A stretch of DNA of 64,000 nt, taken from Plutella xylostella. Its lineage: Eukaryota; Arthropoda; Insecta; Lepidoptera; Plutellidae. The DNA is taken from the NCBI RefSeq assembly GCF_932276165.1, contig NC_064012.1, forward strand, positions 6,269,501 to 6,333,500. The letters run 5' to 3'. Below, in pieces: positions 11,920 through 20,600 of this stretch. The notes beneath the pieces were generated by a model that did no database searches, had not been told where the DNA came from, and was given only the letters and a program-made list of their open reading frames with translations. Both the position numbers and the translations under genes were made by a program. Each line of letters begins with the position of its first letter. The first letter of the stretch is position 1.

Positions 11920-11951
<32 letters not shown>
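7191..11951 (+). mobile_element. R1-like non-LTR retrotransposon carrying a helicase, 5'-truncated copy
   Basis: The insertion is delimited by a direct repeat, AAGGTCAGAAAAT, at 7178-7190 and 11952-11964, and ends in a poly(A) run of about 24 A. The body begins inside the RT coding region, so the 5' UTR, ORF1 and endonuclease are missing, as expected for incomplete target-primed reverse transcription. The 3' UTR (11264-11951) contains an internal A-rich tract near 11605-11640 and a conserved terminal block (GCACGGACATAAAGTCTGTG, near 11890) that recurs just before the poly(A) of the copy at 32602-33930. It lies in intergenic DNA on the strand opposite to PPIL1, not in rDNA. Confidence 0.9.
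7232..11263 (+). CDS. LINE ORF2 fragment: RT, RNase H, zinc knuckle, unassigned region, SF1 helicase
   Basis: A 1343-codon frame, open from the element's truncated 5' end near 7193, so the first ATG is not the native start. Residues ~1-230: C-terminal part of a non-LTR reverse transcriptase with QGSIGGPTFWN and the catalytic FADD (60-63). ~300-430: RNase H with D308, E346, D370, H413 and D423 all present. ~519-536: CCHC-like knuckle (CECD...WHIILDC). ~590-1030: no family recognised. ~1035-1290: superfamily 1 helicase of plus-strand RNA virus type, with Walker A GVPGCGKT (1040-1047), motif II IIDEA (D1111), GDINQLPY (D1138), HEAQGLTYE and SRHT (R1281). R1-clade LINEs that gained a tobamovirus-like helicase have, as I recall, been described in insects; this fits. 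The RT is incomplete, so the copy cannot be autonomous, yet no stop interrupts 4 kb. Confidence 0.92.
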   Translation: MVCSYLSDRKIKVNYARAACEKGTTKGCVQGSIGGPTFWNIILDSLLHKLEAEGVYCQAFADDVALVFTGQAVNTLEESANKVLNGIVEWGTRNKLNFAPHKTNAMLLTKKMKYDLPQLSMAGTKINLVEEIKLLGLIIDRRLTFKAHITAQCKKAADIYKQLARAAKVTWGLNGEIVRTIYIAVVEPIMTYAASVWSEAVELEMNKKQLFSLQRGFAQKICKAYRTVSLTSALALSGLLPLDLRIQEAANLYKSKKLLSTDYLPPGKELERKVGYLDLPHPSTLTSTNYEFFENTNPLHTGSQIFTDGSKIEGKVGAALSWWEDGKEKLSETFGLHPSCTVFQSELYALHRATRLVSSSTDNKVNILSDSRSSLDLLRNPKLSHPLARSIKENIARVVCEGREIKMFWLRAHIGTAGNERADELAKTAALQSTSHDYDKVPLSYVRKKIREESVRKWQDRYATSSTGAVTRKFLPDVNQAYRITRSAKLTPAHVQMLTGHGGMGEYLYRFKLKESPECECDPNIIESVWHIILDCPRFLAARQDLETLIDRNLVESELKDILADTKHRPHFLSYSDRVFRVAARRNSTIPRPDPQSIPVFQASVTTITAPPQATPKETATHQLLDCGEKGEARLRLRSVALFMDGSSERLGISFCISGARKSVAISPGLASLLNGSTSKATMKRKAYDALPVTLVGNQPCRLVRWRNKTIALFEWADDTPFVQACSWLSKLGEIALDSNVPRIISVDAMVIEYRKGEIVDQLGCLKASKHHEIVVYEDRGEDLSFLKGHILARGIDNCHQQAEYLVTGSERLQERMTAGAVAASEQRNMERRMHNLTSQGRVQGFLQAFKAAASSLIGKPQRTPERRQISREPKTGKRLAQRKITRADMGQVVPPKLKTATTSNDHLENAAIEFMAITTATKQVNLLSCKTIMQTYRQENESRLKVLLEEAEACIYDNSSCQVLRGKMTGAYMAAYSEECGFVPWERNIPKLTLPHNNQMVVVAQCTRIMLEDKILAKAETINATWNSWTMPTIAWVNGVPGCGKTTWVVNNFDVSKDTIITTTTEAAVDIRNRLAHRIGDMVRTRVRTMASVLVNGFREHVGCQRLIIDEALMNHFGAIVIAARLSRASDIALIGDINQLPYIDRENLFELRYSRPTLVANITQELLCSYRNPMDVAYALREVYSGIYAATARIQSLQLKRFTDAAIPKSQTNTLFLTHTQEEKETLTSQGFGEGTGSRVLTIHEAQGLTYESVIIIKKTKDKIKLHDSIPHAVVALSRHTSACTYYADDTEDAIGNLAKTAITAPKKRILEYNLKMAIKNRDKEVVAQQSRLLATQNGAE

Positions 11952-11955
<4 letters not shown>

Positions 11956-12117
11956 TCAGAAAATCAATGATTCCTTTTATAATTGTGGGCAACTATGTTT
12001 AACATAAAATGAGAGTCCAGCTGGCATTCATTATTATTATTATCATACACACTAGATATGTTTAATGCAGAACTTTACCACAATTTCACATGACAAATAC
12101 TTCACTATACATTAATA

Positions 12118-12765
12118 CTATTTAGGTATGTAGGCTTTTACAATTCGAATGTCATCAACTGGGGTGTCATTTCTATCGCACTCCACTAGCCCAATGCGCT
12201 TTACAATGTTCATTCCACTCTGAACTCGGCCAAATATTGTATGCTTTCCATCAAGCCACTGAGTGGGAGCTAGAGTTATAAAGAATTGTGAGCCATTAGT
12301 ATCCGGGCCAGCATTGGCCATAGACAACACACCAGCACCTGTATGCTTCAGGTCATTACTGATCTCATCATCAAAGTATGTACCATATATTGACTGGCCT
12401 CCTTTCCCTGTCCCACTTGGGTCACCACCCTGTATCATGAAGTCACGTATAATTCTGTGGAACTTGGTGTTATTGTAGTAACCTCGTCTAGTTAGTTCCA
12501 TGAAGTTCCTGCATGTTATTGGTGCGTGCTTCCAGTACATCTCGACGGAGATCACACCCATCCTGAAGCAAACATGATAACATTACATTAGAATATTAAT
12601 AAATAGTGAACGCTATAAGCATCGAAAATAACATACGCCCGGCTCCCATTGTGTATCCCGACAATTTTTAATAGGTTATTTTTTAAATTCTTACGTGGTC
12701 TCGATAACAGCTACGGGTGGCTGCCATGACTTATCAGGTATTCCAGCGTTCGTATAGCCCAGCAT
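12118..12765 (-). CDS. PPIL1: Peptidyl-prolyl cis-trans isomerase-like 1 (cyclophilin), two exons
   Basis: Spliceosome-associated cyclophilin that isomerises X-Pro bonds; the human protein binds SKIP/SNW1 in activated spliceosomes. Exon 1 is 12765-12695 (MLGYTNAGIPDKSWQPP...), with donor GTAAGA. Exon 2 is 12562-12118, after the acceptor TTTGCTTCAG. The join (AC+G) keeps phase and yields 171 aa, close to the 166 aa of the human protein. Active-site signature residues are visible: FHRIIRDFMIQGG (Arg, Phe, Gln), ANAGPDTNGSQFF, and WLDGKHTIFGRV (Trp, His). The single cyclophilin domain with no targeting extension matches PPIL1. Its start lies 217 bp from a hAT-like insertion, and it is transcribed divergently from RhoGAP68F. 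Confidence 0.95.
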
Positions 12766-12982
12766 ATTATCGGCAAGGATATCGCAGCACACAAAATAGA
12801 AATATTTTCAAATTAAATTATTTTTATGGTAGTAAACAACAACTGCAACCAGAAATTTACAATTTGACATTGACATTGACAGCTTGTGATTCTCTTTGGC
12901 TTGTGGTGCTCTGTGATGTTGTGTTGGTCATAGACAACAAGTTTACATATGACATACTGGAAGTCACTCAAAGACAAGGAAC

Positions 12983-14041
12983 CATGGAAGTAATAATACA
13001 ACAGGAATGCGCACTCACCAAAATGATGCAAACAAAAATAGACCTAACGTATTCACCTTAAGATTTATATTTGAAGTGAAATAGGCCGCGAGCCGATAGA
13101 GAGGGTTACCACAGAGCCCTTCCTCTCTTTCTAACAATTGCCAGGATTCAGTTGTGTAAACTTTAGTAGATTTTGTACGAAGAGAGCTATGCAAAAAATA
13201 TATTAAATTAACTCATAGACTACTGTATATCATATCATTTTCAAAAACAAATTTATAATAAATCATTATAAACATGTAATTTTAATTAAATATTTGGTAT
13301 TTGTATGAATAATAATTTCATAAAAAATATTGGTAGTTTTTCTAAATACTTTACGACAAGACCGAAGTTGTCAAGATGACGGATGACGTTTATACTGTTG
13401 TGAGAGACGTTATGGTTAGGGTGACCATTCATTCGTACTTTTGAATCACTTTCCATTAATTAGGACTTGTTTCATTCAACTTTTTGTTTTATTTTATACC
13501 TAAGTATTATTAGGTATTATTGTGACTGTTATCTTATAAGGCTGGTAAAGAGTTATGAGCTGTTGATTTTTTTGGTGATAGATATGAGTATTATAAGATA
13601 ATTTATCAAGCTTAAAACCGGCGGAAGCACTTAAGTTGAGATTATTTTTTTTGAAATCTTATGATTTTCATCAACTAGACTTTACTAGACTATGTAAATG
13701 GAACACCCACAGAGTAAACACGTTTTAGGTACATAGTTGCGTTTAATGTTAACCTGTTTTGACAATCTATACAAATTTTACCTTCACCCCATTTGTTTAC
13801 TCAATTGTCATATCACCAAAATACATTCGTACCTACATTGCAATCGAATTATTCGAATAATAGGTGACTTTGAGACCATCGACACCTATTCGCGATATGA
13901 TAGATTAGAAGTGATGTCTCATGAATTACCTAAAATTATGGTCACCAAAAATAGTAAGAGATGGAGGGCTCCGTGCTGACTATCTCTGTCGGCTCGTTTT
14001 TTTGGTGCAGTGCGCATTCCTGTTGTATTATTACTTCCATG
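12983..14041. mobile_element. hAT-like non-autonomous DNA element, 1059 bp, 8-bp target duplication
   Basis: An exact 8-bp direct repeat CAAGGAAC flanks the element (12975-12982 and 14042-14049). The terminal inverted repeat starts CATGGAAGTAATAATACAAC and stays almost perfect for about 35 bp. A second, subterminal inverted pair follows (near 13088-13135 and 13950-13999, GAGCCGATAGAGA against TCTCTGTCGGCTC). Eight-base duplications are typical of the hAT superfamily. No transposase is encoded. The insertion occupies over half of the PPIL1-RhoGAP68F intergenic space. Confidence 0.85.
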
Positions 14042-14081
14042 CAAGGAACATAATGAGGCAGCATTGAGGCAGTAATAATTA

Positions 14082-14106
14082 AAGAGAAGGTGTTACACCT
14101 TCTCTT
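14082..14106. repeat. Perfect 25-bp palindrome with single-base centre
   Basis: AAGAGAAGGTGT, T, then ACACCTTCTCTT: 12-bp arms with a 1-nt loop, unlikely to form an RNA stem-loop as drawn but able to form a cruciform or bind a dimeric protein. It lies 540 bp upstream of the RhoGAP68F start codon, outside the hAT element. Confidence 0.8.
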
Positions 14107-14604
14107 ATATTTTCATAATGATTCTGTAAAAAAATCTTACAATCTCCATCATGGAACATAAGTAAGTAGGTATTTGAGTCTAGCTAGAAGATTTCCATGC
14201 ACTTGTTTTGTAACATTAATTGAACTTCCCTTCTACAAAATGGCTACAAATCTATAATGGCTCGTTATTATTTTGAGTGCCCACAACTCGAGCATGTTAA
14301 TCTGTTAAACTAGTATATACTATGCTATGGCCGTGTCCTTGTCAAGTTGTCATATTTTCATAGTCTATGGTCAAATACTAAACCTAAATAAAGTGAAACT
14401 GAATCGTAAACTGACGAAAAAAATCTAAAATTACCCTAAATCTCATCGAAAATAAATTGTTCGTCGCGGTAATATTTCCGTTACACTGCAGTAGATAATT
14501 TAAATATCTCATAATTTTATTATCTACCTTCCAATGCCAATAATTGCGAAATCTGTCGAGAAATAGAGAAGGTTATAACAACAATAAGTCACTTAACTGC
14601 GAGT

Positions 14605-14609
14605 TCAGT
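14605..14609 (+). promoter_or_regulatory. Possible initiator (TCAGT) for RhoGAP68F
   Basis: TCAGT matches the arthropod initiator consensus 41 bp before the ATG at 14650. No TATA box is seen about 30 bp upstream. A 5-base match is weak evidence. Confidence 0.25.
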
Positions 14610-14649
14610 ACGATTGGGAAGTAGGGCGAGCTGGTAGCTGGCAGTGAAG

Positions 14650-17600
14650 ATGGACCCGGAACACCAACCAAAACTGAGCCCCGTGCGTGCATACCAAGGT
14701 ACCTTTACTTGACCTTTTAAATCACTTTAGTTTTAACTATGTATGTTAGTACCTGGCTTCTAATGTTTATTTTTGTTGATAGCTCTTCACGGCATTAATC
14801 AAGATATTGAGGAGACATATCCAAGCCTCTCTGAGTACCATGACTATGAGCCAAGCCTGGAGTTTGATGACTCAGAGATCATACAGAGCAGTGGTCTAGG
14901 TAAGTTAAGAAACATTGATATTGAAAATGCAGATAGAAGTAGCAAAGCGATTTCCCTACTGTTAATTTTTCATTATATGTTGTAGCTGAGCATTGCAAAA
15001 GTTATTACAAATATGCCCCCAACAGTGGTTAAATACACTCCTGTTGGTGATCTCATTCACAGCTTATCAAATCTAATTGTTTGTTTACTTTGTAAATAGA
15101 ATGATGCAAACTGATTTTATGTACCAAGTGTCAGGCTTTTGGATGTTTAAACAAAATGATAGGTGTTAATTTTGAAGTGGGCATGTGTGCTGTAGGGGAG
15201 TCAGGGTGTGGGGACAGACTATGGATGATTAAATAGGTTTTAAAAGTTCTTTGACTTAAAAAATATGTTATTTTAAGAATTAGCTTGGTCAGGGATTCTG
15301 AACTACTTTATCATTTACCTATTTCAAAATTTCTAAGTAACGGTGATAAATTGGAGACATTTATTTATTTATTTATTTATTAAAGATACACCAACAGCAT
15401 ACATATTATTACAGTTTTAAAATATACATCGAAAGAAGGTCTTACAATCTAATACGATATGCCAATTACAGGCGTATACAACATTTTAAAATCAACATAC
15501 CTTAAATATTAATAATTAATAAAATTAAAATTTTATAACAAAATTAAAGTGTTAACTTAATAATAGAATTCAATTTTAAATGTGAACAAATATTGCAAAT
15601 CCGTTATTTTAAATTAGGTACTAATATCATACTATAGTTATACTTAACTTAAACTGAAAATAGACATTCATACAGGGTGGAAAAAAATGGGCTATGGAGG
15701 CAAAGTACCTTGCAATTCAAATTGCTTTCTAAGATTGTTAAGAAATGACAAAAAATCTACAGGTATTAAATCATATTCTATCTATTTATTTATTTTTCAA
15801 AATAAAGGAATGTTTAATACAAATTTGCTGACTTGAAGATTTAAGGTACTTCCCCTATAAAATTAACTAATGTAAATTAACATAACTATAAAATTAATCT
15901 GAACTCATGTCTGCTTGTTTTGACTTGATATTATGGAAAGTAATGTACATCTACATTGTACGTTTTTACACAGATTCATGCAAACTTTATAAACTTTATA
16001 AATTATGGGTGAGACACATAACATCATTTACAGAATATTGTGGGTAGGTAGAAAAAAATATTTAAAAGGATATATCCCACGGTTAATGAGACCCTGATCG
16101 TATTTTCATTTGGCGGTATTATATCTTATAATAATGGGTCTTTTAGTACCCATTGTCCCACCATGGGAGTAACCAATAGTAGTCTTTGACTGCCAGCGCC
16201 ACCACAGACCCTAAGCCACAGAGCTACTACAAACCCTAGCCAAATTGAAGAAAGTTTATGATTATGACCTAGTACTCTTGGTAGTTCATTTAAGCAATAT
16301 CAGATGGCGCTGTTAATTATTTTCATCAGTAAACCATATTTCATAGGTGAATACCTCTACTATTATTAATGAAAAAATACATCCACAATCTAAGGATTTA
16401 AAAACTGTTCTATTCTTGAGGTATTACTTTTATAATTTCTTAGTATGACACCACATGGTTTACTGTAACAACTGTCATACTTATAATAATTATTTATCCA
16501 TCTAATGGGCTTTTAATACCAAGCAAGACACCTTAATTGATGTATTTTATGATTTATAACATTTGTACAATATCTGCGGTGGCATTGTCATCTAGTCCCT
16601 TGTTTTATGTCTATGCACCTCATTACGAAATAGCCTCAGAAACTTTAGAAAGCAGGAATTAATATCGCGAATGTAAACATATAACCTATGAAACTTTTTA
16701 GTTCCAAGATATAACGCTAGAGGGTGCAGAGCACACGTTATATGAAAGGGTTGACTCATCACACGCGTTACTAGAATTAATTACTGCTGGCCTATGTTAT
16801 AATATAATGTATCCATGTAAAATTATTTGGAGTTTTTTAGTCGATCTTGTTCGTGTTAATAGTTTATTGCTTCACTATACGGAACTTCACTGTACAGAAT
16901 AATAACTAGACTATAAGTTAGCTCAATCATGGGCATGGGTGCTGTCACCGATTTTTGTTACTAAACGAAAATCAGGGTTTACAAACAAAAGCTATGCGCT
17001 CAAACATAACTTATGTTACGTAGTTCTTTGCGCTTTTGTATAAATAAGTAATTTACTTTCGTACGGTATTATTTTCATACATGTTATGAAAGCGTGCGTT
17101 AACATAACATAATAATAATTATCTTAACACTTAAATCCCACCGATTCCTTTAATTTCTGCCGATTTGGAAACTTCGAATTGCCGGAACTAATTGATGTCG
17201 AAATTAAATATGTACATTTAATCTCTACATGAATTCCTTCCTGCAACTGAGATCCGTTTCTGAATTCACCGAACTAGATCCACACACCACAAGTATTGAA
17301 ACGTGAAAGATTTTTGGCGATCTCTTTTTTAAATATCAGCTCAGAGGGGGCTCAAGTTAATACGGATCGTATGTATACCTATACTTTTGTTAAATTATAT
17401 TTTTTACATAGTGTAGAATAGAGTATACCATACATATACATGCTTCCACATTAAAAATAACTAATTTTATTCTCATTCTTACCATTTCAACGACGGTCCC
17501 GGAAGGTCCCGGGCTCGATCCCTGGCTGAGCCACAGATTTAATATTTGTACTCGGTCCTGGATGTTAATATGGCTATTTATGTGTGTAGTGACTATTGAT

Positions 17601-20600
17601 GTAACGAATGTGTGTTTTTGAACATTCGCGAATGTGAATGCGAATATCTAATATCGACATTCGCGAATGCGAATATTTAGTTTGTGTTCAAATTAAGCGC
17701 CATTTGTATGGTATTGGTAGCAGTCTCGTACTGAACGAGGTACGTTCCGTTCTAGGTGCATTCCGAATCAGCCTAGCCAATACTAGTTACACTTTATTTA
17801 GCTCCGTAACTGTTACGACACATTACAACTGTGTGCGGGGTACGGTTTCTGAGCATAACACATAGCCCTCTCCCAAGAAGTGCCATAACACTGGGTCATC
17901 GGCCTTCCTCATCCAGCCACTACCGGCTACCCGCCTATAAGGTCGTCGGTCCAGCGGTCAGAAGGGCGTCCCACGCTGCGTTTACCTGTTCGTGGTCTCC
18001 ACTTGAGAACTCGGCTACCCCAACGGTTGTCGGTTTTTCGGCAAATATGACCAGCCCACTGACACTTCAGTTTGCATATTTTGACAGCTATGTTGGTTTG
18101 TCGGTACGGTTTGAACCATACGTCATCACTGGCAGTACGCACTGGTTGAAGACCTTTGTCTTCAGGCTCTGATCGATGGCCGAGGAGTTAAAGAGCTTAT
18201 TTATGTTTATTTTTTATGAAACTATTAACTATCTAAAGTTTCATTTCCCAAAGTAAATAAATAATACCAAATGATAAAGTAAAGACTGATAATCTGATTA
18301 AGTGGGTTACTTGCAATAAAAAGGTTATAAACGAATGGATTTAGATTTTGTGAACCTACCATTATTTTCAAATAGTTTTTTTTAATAACTAGCTGACCCG
18401 GCGATCTTCATACCGCCTCTTACCCTATCCTACCCTACACTACACTACCCTACACTGCCCTACACTACCCTACACTACCCTACACTACCCTACACTACCC
18501 TACACTATTCTACACTATTCTACACTACCGTACACTACCCTACACTACCCTACACTACCCTACACTACCCTACACTACCCTACACTACCCTACACTACCC
18601 TACACTACCCTACACTACCCTACACTACCCTACACTACCCTACACTACCCTACACTACCCTACACTACCCTACACTACCCTACACTACCCTACACTACCC
18701 TACCCTACACTACCCTACACTACCCTACACTACCCTACACTACCCTACACTACCCTACACTACCCTACACTACCCTACACTACCCTACACTACCCTACAC
18801 TACCCTACACTACCCTACACTACCCTACACTACCCTACACTACCCTACACTACCCTACACTACCCTACACTACCCTACACTACCCTACACTACCCTACAC
18901 TACCCTACACTACCCTACACTACCCTACACTACCCTACACTACCCTACACTACCCTACACTACCCTACACTACCCTACACTACCCTACACTACCCTACAC
19001 TACCCTACACTACCCTACACTACCCTACACTACCCTACACTACCCTACACTACCCTACACTATCCTACACTACCTTACACTACCCTACACTACCCTACAC
19101 TACCCTACACTACCCTACACTACCCTACACTATCCTACACTACCTTACACTACCCTACACTATCCTACACTACCCCACACTACACTACCCTACACAAAAA
19201 ATGCGAATATTCGCGAATGCGAATGCGAATATTCGTTACATCACTAGTGAAGGCCGTAGATCTTAGATTATATGTCAGATGTTCAAATTACGGGATCTGC
19301 CCTGTTTGGTGTTGGATGGCCGTGTGTGAGATGTCCCCACATATTTAAACGATCATGATTTATCCTCACTACAGGGAACTAGAATTAGATCCGGCGATCC
19401 AGCCAAACTAAGTTACCTCGCATAGTTTGCCCACTTTTTCATAATTGTTCGTGTGTGTCCGCACAGGACGCAGAACGCACGTGTAGTAATAACCGGCCCA
19501 ACTATGCGAGCTAACTTCGTTTGCGAGCGGTGGCCGATCGGGCAAAGGTCTATTCAAATACACGGGTTATTCGTTACCGCCGCGCGGCCTATCGGGCCCT
19601 GTAAGTCAAGGAGAGCTGCACAGATTTTTTATTTATTGCTTCTTCGGTTCCGGCCCATAGGACTAATCAAGTTATTCCACGGGAAATCTGTTACCGCGAA
19701 GATTGCGGCAAAGGCTAGTTTTATTCATAAATAAAAGTCTGTTGATTGATAACTTGTGTAAGCCGACTTGTTGCAGTTCTTATCTCTTCGGCCATGTTTA
19801 GTCGTTGTTAGCGTAGTCATTAGTGTTGGTGGTTGTGTTGTGTGGTACAAGGTACTTTCGCTACGAAGTCAAGTCGGCATGAAAGAAGTCCGATCTATAT
19901 GTACTAGCTGTAGCTTCGCTTCACCTTAAAATGTTTTCCCGTGGATGACTCCCGAACTACCTACCCAATAACGTGCCATGGTGGTATTAAATTAAACGGA
20001 GCTATGCGACATGCCATTATATGACCTTAGGGGTTGATTTTCGCAAAATCCCGTCCTAGTCAGCACCTAAGTCCTAAAAGGAACCCCCATGCAAAATTTA
20101 GTAACCCTCTACTATTAAAACTATAGAAGTTTTATACAACCTTTGACATCGCTTTTTACCCCCTTAATAGTTTAATTTCGCAAAATCCCGTCTTAGTAGA
20201 CACCTAAGTCCTAAAAGAAACCCCCATGCAAAATTTTGAAACATTACTATTAAAACAATAGAAGTTTCATACAAACTCTAACAAGCCTTTTTACTGCCTT
20301 AGGGGTTGAAGTTCGGTAAATCCCGTCTTAGTGAGCACATTAGTCTTAAAAGGAACCGCCATGCAAAATTTCAGACTCCTAGCACTTGTAGTTTCTGAGA
20401 TTTCGTGATGAGCTTTTCGCTTTTATAGATAAGATTCTACGACTATATATAGAGAAGTATTTTTTTTTAATGTTACCAAAACCTCATTTTTTTAAATACC
20501 TATTATTTACCTGTATTCAGTTTTTACGTCTTAAGTAATGTGAAAGGGAATGTAGCAAACATTATCCCCTTCATTTTGAAAAAGAATAAATTCTCGGACA

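Larger units (their letters stand above)
17598..19244. repeat. Composite block bounded by inverted GATGTAACGAAT / ATTCGTTACATC
   Basis: The left edge has TGATGTAACGAATGTG followed by GCGAATGTGAATGCGAATAT; the right edge (19202-19243) is the inverse, with GCGAATATTCG motifs ending ATTCGTTACATCA. The ends look like terminal inverted repeats of a DNA transposon carrying ATTCGCGAATGCGAA subrepeats. The interior holds a LINE fragment and a minisatellite. I could not confirm a target duplication, so 'one element' is inference. Confidence 0.5.

Noticed and set aside
18415..19195. Interstitial telomere
   Set aside because: The unit is TACCCTACAC, not the insect TTAGG/CCTAA repeat.
17605..19240. Single well-defined hAT transposon
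   Set aside because: Inverted ends exist, but I found no matching 8-bp duplication and no transposase; kept only as a composite repeat block.
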